A stretch of DNA of 64,000 bases from Bacteroidota bacterium (GCA_039111535.1 JBCCIM010000005.1:1-64000), one strand, 5' to 3'. Counted from the first letter of the stretch, positions 1 through 9,882 are shown. A program made the numbers and translations. Notes: generated from the sequence alone by a model not told the origin.

Positions 1-32
1 AACTGCTACAAAAAGCAGACCATTTCATGCGG

Positions 33-1637
33 CTAGCGCGCCGGCGTACCGATACGCTCCAGTTTACCCCACACCATACCAAGCCCTAAAAATTCTTCTA
101 CGGTTGCAAACGTTTTGCAAACATCGATTATCAGGATGAAAAACAGCCTGTAAAAGAGCGAGTAGAAAATGAGCCGGGCCTCCTCTTTCTCAACCGCTAC
201 GCAATAGAGCGCAGCGATAAGATCCAGAATTGTAAGGCTCAGCCACCAGTAGGCAAGAAAGTAAATCAGGCCAAAGGCGGTGGCAATAAAGATGAAATAC
301 AGGTTTGCAAACACATTCATCACCGGCCAGATCAATGACTCAAAGGCCATTGCCCACATAACCATCGTTCCGCCGAAGTTGATGGTTGGATTAAAAAATA
401 AATCCCGGTGCTTACGAATGGCCTGAATAATACCGCGCGTCCAGCGATAGCGCTGTTTCAGCAAGTCGGTAAGTTTGTCTGGTGCTTCAGTAAAAGACTG
501 TGCCCGCGGTTCATATTCTACGCGCCAGCCTTCTCGGATAATTTTCAGTGTCAGATCACAATCTTCAGCAAACGTATCTGAGCTATAACCGCCGGCATCA
601 ATGATGGCCTGCTTCCGAAACAACCCAAGTGGCCCTGGAATGATGTTAACGAGTTTAAACAGGCTTTGCGCAGACCGGGCCATGTTCAACCCTTCTACGT
701 ACTCAAGGGCCTGCAAAGTTGTCCAGATATTGTTGCGATTGTCCACTTTTACGTTGCCGGCCACCGCGCCAATACGCGGCTCACGGAAGTGGCGCATGGC
801 CTCGCGCAGGGTACCAGGCGAAAGCTGGGAATCACCATCTACGCATAATACAAAGTCGTGCGATGATACCTGAATGCCGGCATTAAGCGCCGTAGACTTC
901 CCACCGTTGGTCTTTTCAACCAATTTCACGGTAGCGTGGCCATAGTCACCAACAAGACTGTGAGCAACGGCCCGCGTATCATCTTTAGAGCCGTCATCTA
1001 CAACAACTATTTCAAAAGAAGGATAATTCAGCTTAAGGAGCGAACGCACCGTATTGGTGAGCAACTTGCCCTCATTATAGGCTGGCACAATAATCGAAAC
1101 CGGTGGATATCCTTGTGCGGACTTCTCTGAAATGGTGTACTTGGCGGTATTCAGATAAGCAATATTGAGCAACGCCAGATAACGCAACAGAAGCACTACA
1201 AGGAAGAATACAAGGGCGACAATCGAAGAATACACGCCAAGTCCTTCCCAGGTGAGCGTTGTGCGCTTGCCGGTCCAGTTGCGCAAAATACCGCCCGGGT
1301 CCTCCATAAACACGTAAATAACCGCAAACAGAAAAACCGACAGCAACCCGTAGGTTAGCATGCGGCGGCGGTACTTTTTCCCTTTGTCCTCTACTTCATC
1401 AGCATCAGAATGGTCATCGGGCATAAACGCCTTCCGCACCAGTGGCATCTGGCGCCGGCGAGGAAACCAATCGTCTGGCGGAATGACCGCTGTTCGCTGT
1501 GAATAAGGCGCAGAAAAGGCAGGAACGCGCGCATCTTGTTTGTTCTCGTCTTCCCGTACCTCTTCCCCTTCAGATGCTTTTGCATCTTCATTGCCTCCGG
1601 AGAGGAAAGAAAAGATATTTCTAAATGATGCTTTCAT
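33..1637 (-). CDS. Membrane glycosyltransferase family 2, exopolysaccharide synthase (PgaC/BcsA-like)
   Basis: Predicted inner-membrane processive beta-glycosyltransferase that polymerises and extrudes an exopolysaccharide. The 534-residue protein starts at ATG 1637; a TTG four codons earlier is less likely. It has a charged N-terminal extension of about 90 residues, two membrane segments (about 93-112 and 136-158), a GT2 domain with VVDDGS (about 213), DGD (267-269), EDCD (358-361) and QRYRW (395-399), and C-terminal membrane segments. These are the D, DxD, TED-like and QxxRW motifs of cellulose, PNAG and hyaluronan synthases. No PilZ domain is present. It is last of three co-oriented genes, 94 bp after the TPR porin gene, which fits a synthase-plus-secretin operon. 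The polymer cannot be told from sequence; a PgaC-like product is a guess. Confidence 0.85.
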   Translation of the reverse strand: MKASFRNIFSFLSGGNEDAKASEGEEVREDENKQDARVPAFSAPYSQRTAVIPPDDWFPRRRQMPLVRKAFMPDDHSDADEVEDKGKKYRRRMLTYGLLSVFLFAVIYVFMEDPGGILRNWTGKRTTLTWEGLGVYSSIVALVFFLVVLLLRYLALLNIAYLNTAKYTISEKSAQGYPPVSIIVPAYNEGKLLTNTVRSLLKLNYPSFEIVVVDDGSKDDTRAVAHSLVGDYGHATVKLVEKTNGGKSTALNAGIQVSSHDFVLCVDGDSQLSPGTLREAMRHFREPRIGAVAGNVKVDNRNNIWTTLQALEYVEGLNMARSAQSLFKLVNIIPGPLGLFRKQAIIDAGGYSSDTFAEDCDLTLKIIREGWRVEYEPRAQSFTEAPDKLTDLLKQRYRWTRGIIQAIRKHRDLFFNPTINFGGTMVMWAMAFESLIWPVMNVFANLYFIFIATAFGLIYFLAYWWLSLTILDLIAALYCVAVEKEEARLIFYSLFYRLFFILIIDVCKTFATVEEFLGLGMVWGKLERIGTPAR

Positions 1638-1731
1638 AAGATCGAACAAGACCCGCAGCGGTCTACATTCGGTGTTTCCAAATTCATTTTGTATCCGTAC
1701 AGCAGTATCAAAACGCTACACTTTCACGCCA

Positions 1732-4728
1732 TTAAAGGGTCCAATACAGCGATCCGGAAAAGACAAACGTTTTAAACCCTTCGTCACGGAGGAACTGCTG
1801 TCCGTCAAGAAATCTTACAGAGTAGCCGCCACTTCCACTCAAACTAAAGGAAAGATGCGGGTTAAATCGGTAAATAAGGTCTGACTCAAGCCGCATGGCA
1901 AATGCACCACGACGGTATGATACCAGGCCAGTTGTGGCACGTGTGCGCCAAAACCACTTGGTCCACACCTCATTTTCGTATTCGAGCCAGATATCGTACG
2001 CCTGATAGCCCATCGGGGAGAAATACGTTTCAAGCGTATGGCGATAATGAATGTTGTTAAAGGACAGGCCGAGATAGGTATTGCGCAGGACCCGGTAGCT
2101 GGCTTCGAGTCGAAGGTCTGTCCCTCTGTTATACTGAATGCGCGTCAAGGTACTGTCTGGTCGGCCATTGACGAGGTTCAGTGCAAGAGAAGCGCTCAGG
2201 CGCAGGGTCGAATCCGGCATAACGTTTACTGTTCGCGCCTTCACATCAAACTGGGTCAGGCGCAATCCAAACTCGCCCCCTGCAGGCGACCACAATTGTA
2301 GCGCAGCTTCTGTACTACGCGCGCCAATTGACGCCGTATACTTGTTCGGCACCTGCTTCAGGTAGCGCAAATCAGCAAACCCGACGGTACGGGCGCCAGA
2401 ATAATCAAATACGCCAAACTGCAACCATAGCCGGTTGGTGTAGCCGGCATTAGCAGAGTAAACAGGCGGCGTTATATCAAAATAGCTGCCGGCCATCACC
2501 TGGTTGATGCGCGTCAGGGTATTGGTTGTACCAGGCAGCAGGCGGCGCGTGCCGTTCACAAAATGTGAGACAAGGCCGGCTGTGATCATAAATGGACGCG
2601 GCATTGCTGGCAAAGTAACCTGGGTAAGCAACCCCTGTCCCCAGTGCTCATAACTTGTGATGCTGCCTTTAGCGCGGATATATTGCGATACAGGCACAAC
2701 AAGCCCTACAAAATCTGTGTCGATAGCCCGCTCCACGAGACTAATGCGTTGTATAAGCCGCTCTTCGAACTCAGCCTGAAGGCGAGAGTTTTCAGCCAAC
2801 CGGTCCACGCGGGAAAGGTAAACGGAGTCGGCCTGCCGGTAACGCAATGATTCCAGATAGACCTGCTGGAGAAACTCGCGGGCTTCCGCATCACGGGGGT
2901 TTTTATCGATCACTTGCTCCAGTTCGCGAATGGCGCCGGCGTGATCCCCGAGGTAATACCGATTTCGGGCAACCTCTTTTGCGACAGAAAGGGTGTATCC
3001 TTTGCGCTGAATCGCTTCAAGAATACTGGCTGCTGTTTGAAAGTCCCCTGAAAGCGAATAAAGCTGCGCAAACTCTTGCATGTCTGAGCGTGTCCGGGTG
3101 CCTTTCATCTGGAAATACGACTCATACTGCGCGATGGCATTATCGTACTGCCCTTCAACGGCAAGGGCGCGCGCTTCACCAAGCGCATCAACTTCCCGAT
3201 TAATTTCGTCCCGGCGGAGGGCCTGCTCAATTCTGCGATCGAGGTAGAGGAGCCGGCCGCGGTCTTGTGGCAAACCAAACGTAAATGCCCGCCGCAACAA
3301 CATGTCAGCTTCTTGCGGATTGCCTTGCTGCAAATGCAATTCAGACAAATCAAGCAATACATCCACATCTTCCGGATATGATTCCAGATAATTATTCACC
3401 CGGACAAGCGCATCCGTGACCGGTGTATCACAGGCAAGCACAATACGCACGTAAAGCCGCAGGTATTGCACATTTTCAGGATTGTATTCCAGCAACGTCG
3501 AAGCTTCACCAAGCGCATCGCTGTACATGCCAATATCGAGTAACAGGCGGGCGTACTGATAGCGAACACCATCCAGTTCAGGGTGCAGGGTCAGCCAACG
3601 GCGGTACAATTCAACTGCGTCTTCCGGGCGCCTGGCAATCTGGAAAAACCCGATGAGCTGCGAAATTCTACTTTCGTTCTCCGGTTCTTCAGCAAGTTGT
3701 TTTTCCAGTTCAACAATGCGTTCCTGGATCCACGTATTCCGCCGGCTGTCGAGCATTTGCAACCGGTGCATGTATCCTGCATCCTGCGTATCGATGTGTT
3801 CGGGGACCAGGAGCGTACGGTAAGCTTCTTCGATCCGATCTTTTTCAAGGTACTCATCTACCAGCGCATACCGCACGAGCAGGTTGTCGGGCTGGTGGGC
3901 CAGTAAATACCGGTATCGGTCGATGGGATAGACAGGCGAATTACCTGTCGCGCGTACAAGCGCTACATCAATTTGCGAGAAAAGCTCAAGCCAGCGCTGC
4001 GTGCCGTCGTGCCGCTCAGCAAGCAACATCAGTTGTTCATGGGCCGAATAATACCGGTTGTAACTGAGCAAGTCGTAAATAAAGCGATACCGGCGCTCAT
4101 CAAGTTGCGGATAGTCTGCCGGGTCAGCTACAGAAGCGGGCGGCGGGTTTTCCAGCCGTTGCTCCAGGGTTTCACTCGCAGTTGCCTCAGCAAGCCCTTG
4201 CTGAGAGAGTGCGTGGTCCGGATTTAACTTGAGGGCTTGTCCAAACGCTTCTCGCGCAGCATCAAAATTGCCCTGCCACATGCGGAAATAGCCGAGCCGC
4301 ATGTACAGTTCATGGTCGGTAGGATAAATGGCGAGGTACTTTTCGGCTGCGGCTACTCCCCGTGCCTCATCACCCGGGTAACCGGCAATTGCAATGAGGT
4401 ATCGCTGGATGGTATCTGGCGACCCCTGCATGTGCTGCAGAAACCGCTCATACTGCCCAACGGCCTCGCGAAAGCGGCTGTTGTCGTACAACATGTCGGC
4501 GTATTGCCGGCGCGCCTGAAAGTCGTTGGGCGAACGTTCGAGGTGCGCATGTAATGCTTCCGGGCTATCAAAAGAAGCTACGCCGTCCACTTGCTGAACG
4601 GGCACCTGCGCCATTGCAGATTGTGCAGAAACAATCCACAGTAAAATCAAACCAGCAACAACCATAGCGGACATCACAACGGCAATCTTGCTGTCGGCGG
4701 ATGGTGATATGTAATCAGTGCGCTGCAT
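1732..4728 (-). CDS. TPR-repeat outer-membrane exopolysaccharide export protein (PgaA/BcsC-like)
   Basis: A 998-residue exported protein. Residues 1-40 form a signal peptide with a long hydrophobic core ending near AMAQ. About 55-660 are tandem TPR-like helices (for example ARREYADMLYD-, LYMRLGYFRMWQGN- and YRRWLTLHP-type units). The last ~300 residues are rich in alternating polar/aromatic strands (YLGLSFNNIHYRH, RFNPHLSFSLSGSGGYSVRF) typical of an outer-membrane beta-barrel. The TPR scaffold plus C-terminal barrel matches PgaA and BcsC, which carry a polymer through the periplasm and outer membrane. It lies between the KaiC/GGDEF-like gene and the GT2 synthase on the same strand. Barrel assignment is from strand pattern only. 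Confidence 0.8.
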   Translation of the reverse strand: MQRTDYISPSADSKIAVVMSAMVVAGLILLWIVSAQSAMAQVPVQQVDGVASFDSPEALHAHLERSPNDFQARRQYADMLYDNSRFREAVGQYERFLQHMQGSPDTIQRYLIAIAGYPGDEARGVAAAEKYLAIYPTDHELYMRLGYFRMWQGNFDAAREAFGQALKLNPDHALSQQGLAEATASETLEQRLENPPPASVADPADYPQLDERRYRFIYDLLSYNRYYSAHEQLMLLAERHDGTQRWLELFSQIDVALVRATGNSPVYPIDRYRYLLAHQPDNLLVRYALVDEYLEKDRIEEAYRTLLVPEHIDTQDAGYMHRLQMLDSRRNTWIQERIVELEKQLAEEPENESRISQLIGFFQIARRPEDAVELYRRWLTLHPELDGVRYQYARLLLDIGMYSDALGEASTLLEYNPENVQYLRLYVRIVLACDTPVTDALVRVNNYLESYPEDVDVLLDLSELHLQQGNPQEADMLLRRAFTFGLPQDRGRLLYLDRRIEQALRRDEINREVDALGEARALAVEGQYDNAIAQYESYFQMKGTRTRSDMQEFAQLYSLSGDFQTAASILEAIQRKGYTLSVAKEVARNRYYLGDHAGAIRELEQVIDKNPRDAEAREFLQQVYLESLRYRQADSVYLSRVDRLAENSRLQAEFEERLIQRISLVERAIDTDFVGLVVPVSQYIRAKGSITSYEHWGQGLLTQVTLPAMPRPFMITAGLVSHFVNGTRRLLPGTTNTLTRINQVMAGSYFDITPPVYSANAGYTNRLWLQFGVFDYSGARTVGFADLRYLKQVPNKYTASIGARSTEAALQLWSPAGGEFGLRLTQFDVKARTVNVMPDSTLRLSASLALNLVNGRPDSTLTRIQYNRGTDLRLEASYRVLRNTYLGLSFNNIHYRHTLETYFSPMGYQAYDIWLEYENEVWTKWFWRTRATTGLVSYRRGAFAMRLESDLIYRFNPHLSFSLSGSGGYSVRFLDGQQFLRDEGFKTFVFSGSLYWTL

Positions 4729-4859
4729 CAGGTGTAAATTCTCAACAGTTAGGCGGATCTGATACGCCAGCTATCATGCTATCCAAAAGCCATGCCGCAC
4801 ACAGGGGCCGCAAGTCGCTTTCAGCATTGGGGGCGCAATAAAGGTGGAAATGTGTCCTG

Positions 4860-6125
4860 TTAGTTGCCTTCGAGGGCATATGCGAGGAAATCTTCCGGAT
4901 TTTCAAAAGGTTCGCCGTTAGGCACAACGACAGCCGATACAACATGCGGCAGTTGATCAGCCACCGACGGGTATTTTTCTCTGAGCTGGTCTTGAATTGA
5001 TTCAAAAAACTCCTGAACGTTGTCTCCTTTTTTGTTAGGCAGAAAAGCGATGATGCGGCCCCGGGCCATATCGACCAGAATATCTTCCGGGTGGACAACA
5101 ATCTGCTCAATGGCAGGGAGCAACATATCGAGTCCAATGGTGCCATCAGGCGTGGACTGTTCTGCCTCCATGCGGAGCGCTACGAGAAGGAAAGGTTTGT
5201 ATTTTTTACTGGCCCGTTGTTTAAACGATTTCTTAAGCTTTGCAAAAAAAGCTGCGTGTGAATTTTCCAGCGCGCGCAAAGAATCTACGGCGACAGAGGG
5301 CACCGGCATACCGGCAAGCGACAGGCTCTCCGGGTTAATTGTCGTCGACGAGGCCTCAAAAGGAGAGACTGGTACGTCGTGTCCCGGGGTGCCCAGGGAT
5401 CCAAGTTGGCTGCCGGCCATTCCTGAAGGATTATCAGCTAGCGACAACATCGGAATATCCCACGGATCTACAACTTCGTGCGTAACGTGCCCAAGGCCAG
5501 GCCAAAGTACCAGCCGGCGGCTGCCCGTCGGACCTGCACCTTTGGCATCTTCGGGCATTGAAACATGCATGGAGCCCGACATCTGGTTGCGCATGAATTC
5601 CATGATGTGCTGCGACTGCGCATTAATGATGTCTGGCATCATCAGTAGTACAGTGGTTTGCACCGTAGCCAACTGCCCCATCATCCAGCCAAATACCTGG
5701 CGAAAACGGTCAAAGGAGCGAAATTGCAAGAAAGGCACAAAATCGTTAATCAGTACCCGTTGCGGCCGCTCAGCCATGATAAGCTGGACCAACTCTTCAA
5801 TTGCACGCGAAGCAGTAGCATCTGACATGTTAGGGCCAGGGGCCGACGCAGGGATCCAGACCATTTTAACGCGGCCCTGCTTCTGTGCCTGATCAAGATC
5901 AAAACTTACCGAAGCAGCCTGAATCATCCAGTCCTGGGGCCGGCCGGGAGATAGAAACAGCGTCTGTTCCTCCAGCACGACACCCGTCTGCAGAAACAGC
6001 ATACCCAGTAGACCTCTCCCGTTGGAAGCATGTCCATAGCACATGTATGACCCACCCTGGTACATACCACCCCAGGATTTGTCGACTACATCGATGCCCG
6101 ATAGGATTTTAGGGACGTAAGTCAA
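4860..6125 (-). CDS. Degenerate KaiC/RecA-like ATPase fused to a degenerate GGDEF-like domain
   Basis: A 421-residue soluble protein, first gene of the exopolysaccharide operon; TTG at 6125 is the best start. Residues 1-230 follow the KaiC/RecA layout (SGIDVVDKSWGGM, then a P-loop position, then hydrophobic strands ending RVLINDF). The Walker A position (31-40) reads GHASNGRGLL, so the catalytic Lys and Thr are replaced by Arg and Gly. Residues about 300-421 align with a GGDEF fold: HPED sits where the RxxD I-site would be (345-348), ARGRI replaces the GGDEF loop (354-358), followed by IAFLP and the SAVVVPNGEPFENPEDFLAYAL end. Both catalytic signatures are therefore lost. From family knowledge, BcsE of cellulose systems also combines degenerate domains of this kind. 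I infer a nucleotide- or c-di-GMP-responsive accessory protein for the synthase. Confidence 0.6.
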   Translation of the reverse strand: MTYVPKILSGIDVVDKSWGGMYQGGSYMCYGHASNGRGLLGMLFLQTGVVLEEQTLFLSPGRPQDWMIQAASVSFDLDQAQKQGRVKMVWIPASAPGPNMSDATASRAIEELVQLIMAERPQRVLINDFVPFLQFRSFDRFRQVFGWMMGQLATVQTTVLLMMPDIINAQSQHIMEFMRNQMSGSMHVSMPEDAKGAGPTGSRRLVLWPGLGHVTHEVVDPWDIPMLSLADNPSGMAGSQLGSLGTPGHDVPVSPFEASSTTINPESLSLAGMPVPSVAVDSLRALENSHAAFFAKLKKSFKQRASKKYKPFLLVALRMEAEQSTPDGTIGLDMLLPAIEQIVVHPEDILVDMARGRIIAFLPNKKGDNVQEFFESIQDQLREKYPSVADQLPHVVSAVVVPNGEPFENPEDFLAYALEGN

Positions 6126-6783
6126 AGCTGCCGAAAACCTGATTAATAAATAATATCGAGAAGAACAGCTGTAATACGTTGAGGGGATTCAGCGTAGGTA
6201 TCCTGTTTAATCGACAGTCTAACCTGCATCGCGAATCCGTTCGACTTGCCTACTTTCACGAGAGACGCATAAATCAGCATTTAAGAACCAAACAGTGCGT
6301 CGCTCGGTGTGATCTGGCAGGTGAAACAATCCGTTTCAGCCGCCAACTCAAATGCCAAACCAGCATCGCTTTACTTGCGCGTGCAGAGAGTTAAACTTTT
6401 TTTCTCTCAATTCGTTGCAATTTCTTTTTTTACGGACCTTTGGCGGGGTCTTTGGCAATTAGGATTGGTAGAGAAGGTTGATTTTCAGGAGCTTCGATAA
6501 GCTTTTTATTATTAACCAATCATCCCCCAGTACGCCCGCCAGCACGGGTTCGGTGCACCTGAAGGACAGCAATTGGCGCGCTACCCGGGTTCATCGCCGG
6601 CCGCTTAAAATCGCCCGTATCAAGCGATGAGATCACGTCACAAAGATCGTGCTCGCAAGGTGCAACAAGGTTGTTCTTAAAATCTGATTAAACTTCGCAA
6701 AGGAATGCTGCTTGCCAACCAAATGGCTCGTATTATACGCGGAGCTGTCAGATTTAACGCATAGATTCTTTTTTTCGAAAGTT
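6126..6783. other. Gene-free divergent spacer upstream of efp
   Basis: About 660 bp between the minus-strand exopolysaccharide operon and plus-strand efp. Short open frames here (up to 71 codons) have no recognisable protein pattern or convincing start. It presumably holds the two divergent promoters, but I could not pick a box with confidence. No tRNA or structured RNA was seen. Confidence 0.5.
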
Positions 6784-7356
6784 ATGGCAGATACTAGCGA
6801 TTTCCGGAATGGCTTAACGCTCGTGTATAATAATGACCTCTGGTCGATTATTGAATTCCAGCACGTAAAACCGGGCAAAGGCGGTGCATTTGTGCGCACC
6901 AAACTTAAAAACGTCAAAACCGGCCGTGTTGTAGACAACACGTTTCGTGCGGGCGAGAAAGTAAAGACGGCACGTGTAGAAAGAAGACCCAATCAGTTTC
7001 TCTACGAAGACGACCTGGGCCTGCACTTTATGAATACAGAAACTTACGAGCAGTTTTCCCTCCGGGCTGAAATGGTAGATCGCCGGCCTTACATTAAAGA
7101 GGGTGGCATCGTGGATATTCTTTTTCATGCAGAAACGGATCAGCCCCTTACCACTGAGATCCCTACCAATGTCGAGTTGCAGATTGTGGAGACGGAGCCG
7201 GGTATTAAAGGAGATACTGCGCAAGGTGCAACCAAACCGGCTACCCTTGAAAGCGGCGCCACGGTATATGTACCGCTGTTTATCAATGAAGGTGATGTAA
7301 TCCGGGTCAACACCGAGACAGGTTCTTACGTCGGCCGTGTAAATTCTGCGTCCTGA
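6784..7356 (+). CDS. efp: Translation elongation factor P
   Basis: EF-P binds stalled ribosomes between the P and E sites and helps form peptide bonds at polyproline stretches. The 190-residue protein has the usual three beta-barrel domains. The tip loop HVKPGKGGAF carries Lys32 at the position that is modified (lysylated, rhamnosylated as Arg, or similar) in the family, and the C-terminus has the signature LFINEGDVIRVNTETGSYVGR. I chose ATG 6784 rather than the upstream in-frame start at 6712, because the family begins about eight residues before the conserved xGL motif and the extra residues do not fit. It heads efp-accB-accC, an order seen in many bacteria; accB starts 38 bp after its stop. 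Confidence 0.97.
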   Translation: MADTSDFRNGLTLVYNNDLWSIIEFQHVKPGKGGAFVRTKLKNVKTGRVVDNTFRAGEKVKTARVERRPNQFLYEDDLGLHFMNTETYEQFSLRAEMVDRRPYIKEGGIVDILFHAETDQPLTTEIPTNVELQIVETEPGIKGDTAQGATKPATLESGATVYVPLFINEGDVIRVNTETGSYVGRVNSAS

Positions 7357-7394
7357 CGCAACGTACTTTTTGTTAACACTTTTGTGTGCATATT

Positions 7395-7916
7395 ATGGAT
7401 CTATCGCAAATTAGAGAAATTCTCAAAATCGTTGCTGAAAGTGGCGTGGCTGAAGTGGAAATCGAAGAAGATGATTTCAAAATGGTCGTTCGGCTGAACA
7501 CACCCAACGTGTCAATACAGTCGCAGGCCCCAGCCTACCCATTCCCGCAGCCTGTTTATGCGCCCCCACCGGCGTATGCACAACCACCGGCAGCACCTGT
7601 TGCACCCGCGCCGGCACCAGCAGCAGCAGCGCCTGCCGCACCTGCGGCGGCTACCCCTGCGCCGGCAGCTGATCCTGCCAATACCATCAAGGCCCCAATC
7701 GTTGGCACCTTCTACCGCGCTCCGTCGCCAGAAGCTGACGCTTTTGTCAAGGTAGGAGACACCGTGCAGGTGGGTGATGTACTTTGCATCATTGAGGCCA
7801 TGAAACTAATGAACGAAATCGAATCGGAAGTAGCGGGTACCATCAAAGAAATCCTGATTCAGGATGCTGAACCCGTTGAATACGATCAGCCGCTATTTGT
7901 TATTGAGCCCGCGTAA
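7395..7916 (+). CDS. accB: Biotin carboxyl carrier protein of acetyl-CoA carboxylase
   Basis: Carries biotin between biotin carboxylase and carboxyltransferase in the first committed step of fatty acid synthesis. The 173-residue protein has an N-terminal helix region ([13 protein letters not shown]), a flexible Pro/Ala-rich linker at about 45-95, and a C-terminal biotinyl domain with the EAMKLMNE motif whose Lys is biotinylated. ATG 7395 is preferred over the GTG three codons upstream because [10 protein letters not shown] is the family N-terminus. It is followed after 124 bp by accC; that spacer contains two strong hairpins. accA and accD are not in the window. Confidence 0.97.
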   Translation: MDLSQIREILKIVAESGVAEVEIEEDDFKMVVRLNTPNVSIQSQAPAYPFPQPVYAPPPAYAQPPAAPVAPAPAPAAAAPAAPAAATPAPAADPANTIKAPIVGTFYRAPSPEADAFVKVGDTVQVGDVLCIIEAMKLMNEIESEVAGTIKEILIQDAEPVEYDQPLFVIEPA

Positions 7917-7946
7917 TTGCGTCGGATTGCTTGAACTATACAGGCA

Positions 7947-7970
7947 AGCGAGGGGGTATCCCCCTGCGCT
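7947..7970 (+). promoter_or_regulatory. Hairpin 1 in the accB-accC spacer
   Basis: AGCGAGGGGG (7947-7956) pairs with CCCCCT-G-CGCT (7960-7970) around a TAT loop: ten base pairs with one bulged G. No T-run follows, so it is not a standard intrinsic terminator. It may stabilise the accB message or attenuate accC. Confidence 0.5.
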
Positions 7971-7988
7971 ACGTTGTTAGACCATACC

Positions 7989-8026
7989 AATTCCGTAACA
8001 GGTTCAACCTCGAACCTGCCGGAATT
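7989..8026 (+). promoter_or_regulatory. Hairpin 2 immediately upstream of accC
   Basis: AATTCCG (7989-7995) pairs with CGGAATT (8020-8026), and CAGGTTC (7999-8005) with GAACCTG (8012-8018). The loop is AACCTC and there is a small internal loop (TAA opposite C). It ends 14 nt before the accC ATG. The two arms give 14 base pairs. Without a T-run, a role in RNA processing or in control of accC translation seems more likely than termination. Confidence 0.5.
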
Positions 8027-8040
8027 AGTCAGATAACTGT

Positions 8041-9390
8041 ATGATTAAGAAGGTTCTTATTGCCAACCGGGGTGAAATTGCATTGCGCATCATCCGTACC
8101 TGCCACGAAATGGGCATCCAAACGGTTGCAGTCTACTCTACCGCAGATCGGGATGCATTGCACGTGCGCTTTGCAGATGAAGCCGTTTGCATTGGCCCAC
8201 CAGCCTCTCGCGAAAGCTACCTCCGCTCAGACCGGCTGATTGCTGCCGCAGAAGTCACAGGCGCCGACGCCATCCACCCGGGCTACGGTTTTCTTTCCGA
8301 AAATGCTGAGTTTAGCGACATCTGCGCTGATCACAACATTAAATTTATTGGCCCTTCAGCCCACACCATCACCTTGATGGGTGACAAGAGCCTGGCCAAA
8401 CAGACCATGCAGGCGGCCAACGTCCCGACAGTCCCTGGCTCTGCCGGCATCCTGGCGAATCCGCAGGAAGGCATGGCACTGGCTGCAGAGATGGGATATC
8501 CTGTACTGGTAAAAGCCAAAGCAGGTGGCGGCGGACGCGGCATGCGCGTCATCGAACGGGAAGAGGATTTTGCCAACCAGTTTAATGCTGCGCAATCAGA
8601 AGCAGCTGCTGCATTTGGGAATGGCGATTTGTACCTCGAGAAATTTGTCACCCAGCCGCGGCATGTTGAGATCCAGTTGCTTGGCGATGGCAAAGGCACC
8701 GTCATTCACTTTGGCGAACGCGAGTGCTCTATCCAGCGCCGGCACCAAAAGCTGGTGGAAGAATCGCCCTCTCCGATCATCACGCCAGAGCTACGGCGTC
8801 AGATGGGAGAAGCAGCAATCAAAGGGGCCGAAGCAGTCAATTACGAAGGCGCCGGCACCGTCGAATTCCTGGTTGATGCTGACCTGAACTTCTATTTCAT
8901 CGAAATGAATACCCGTATTCAGGTTGAACACCCGGTTACGGAAGAAGTAACGGACTGCGACCTCATTGAATACCAGATTCGCGTTGCAATGGGTGAAACC
9001 ATTCGCAAACGAGAGATCGAAATGGAAGGCCACTCGATTGAGTGCCGCATCAACGCAGAAAATCCATTCAAAAACTTCAGCCCTTCACCGGGCACCATTA
9101 CCACATTCCATCCTCCGGGTGGCCACGGTATCCGATTGGATACCCATGCATATACTGGCTACAAAATCCCGCCACACTACGACTCAATGATCGGCAAACT
9201 GATCGTTCGGGCACACACGCGGGATCTTGCCATTAAAAAAATGCGTCGGGCACTGGATGAATTTGTCATTGAAGGCGTAAAAACCACCATTCCGTTTCAC
9301 AAACAACTGATGGTGCACCCCGACTTCCAGTCTGGTAACTTCGACACCCATTTTCTTGAGACTTTCGAGCTCAAACCTGAAGCAGAGTAA
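8041..9390 (+). CDS. accC: Biotin carboxylase subunit of acetyl-CoA carboxylase
   Basis: ATP-grasp enzyme that carboxylates the biotin on AccB using bicarbonate. The 449 residues match the usual AccC length. Visible landmarks are the N-terminal [17 protein letters not shown], the [14 protein letters not shown] motif, the glycine-rich ATP loop [11 protein letters not shown] (about 160), the [12 protein letters not shown] segment, and the catalytic [14 protein letters not shown] stretch (about 285-298). It forms an operon with accB. No Shine-Dalgarno motif precedes the ATG; a stable hairpin does. Confidence 0.98.
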   Translation: MIKKVLIANRGEIALRIIRTCHEMGIQTVAVYSTADRDALHVRFADEAVCIGPPASRESYLRSDRLIAAAEVTGADAIHPGYGFLSENAEFSDICADHNIKFIGPSAHTITLMGDKSLAKQTMQAANVPTVPGSAGILANPQEGMALAAEMGYPVLVKAKAGGGGRGMRVIEREEDFANQFNAAQSEAAAAFGNGDLYLEKFVTQPRHVEIQLLGDGKGTVIHFGERECSIQRRHQKLVEESPSPIITPELRRQMGEAAIKGAEAVNYEGAGTVEFLVDADLNFYFIEMNTRIQVEHPVTEEVTDCDLIEYQIRVAMGETIRKREIEMEGHSIECRINAENPFKNFSPSPGTITTFHPPGGHGIRLDTHAYTGYKIPPHYDSMIGKLIVRAHTRDLAIKKMRRALDEFVIEGVKTTIPFHKQLMVHPDFQSGNFDTHFLETFELKPEAE

Positions 9391-9407
9391 CCTAAATCGA
9401 TACGTTT

Positions 9408-9794
9408 ATGGATTTCCCAGATCAGTTGCGGTACAGCAAAGACCACGAGTGGATTCGTGTAGAAGAGGACGGTAAAACAGCCGTAGTTGGCATTTCTGCC
9501 TTCGCGCAGGGTGAACTCGGCGACATCGTATTTGTCGAACTGGAAGATGTTGATTCTGCCATCGGCAAAGACGAGCCTTTTGGTACGGTCGAGGCCGTCA
9601 AAACAGTTTCAGAACTATTTATGCCCGTTGCCGGCACCATCATCGCCCATAACGATGCACTGGAAGACAATCCGGAACTCATCAACAATTCTCCATATGA
9701 AGACGGCTGGATGGTTAAAATTAGCCTGGATGATCCAGCACAAGTCAATGAGTTGATGGCTGCTGCAGACTATGCCACAATGGTTGGTCAATAA
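9408..9794 (+). CDS. gcvH: Glycine cleavage system H protein
   Basis: Lipoyl carrier that shuttles the methylamine group between the P, T and L proteins of the glycine cleavage complex. The 128-residue protein has the normal length and layout: RYSKDHEWIRVEEDGK at the N-terminus, GDIVFVELEDV, then FGTVEAVKTVSELFMPVAG, where the Lys of EAVK is the lipoylation site. It starts 17 bp after accC and is probably co-transcribed with it. The gcvP and gcvT genes are not in this window. Confidence 0.97.
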   Translation: MDFPDQLRYSKDHEWIRVEEDGKTAVVGISAFAQGELGDIVFVELEDVDSAIGKDEPFGTVEAVKTVSELFMPVAGTIIAHNDALEDNPELINNSPYEDGWMVKISLDDPAQVNELMAAADYATMVGQ

Positions 9795-9882
9795 TTTAGC
9801 TATTCTTTCTTTTAGCCCTGCTGCGTATCCGGAATCGTGACCCATCGAGTCTGGTACGGGAAGTGCCCAATTTATAAGTGAC

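Noticed and set aside
6712-6783. Longer N-terminus for EF-P
   Set aside because: The added 24 residues are unlike any EF-P, and ATG 6784 gives the normal 190-residue protein.
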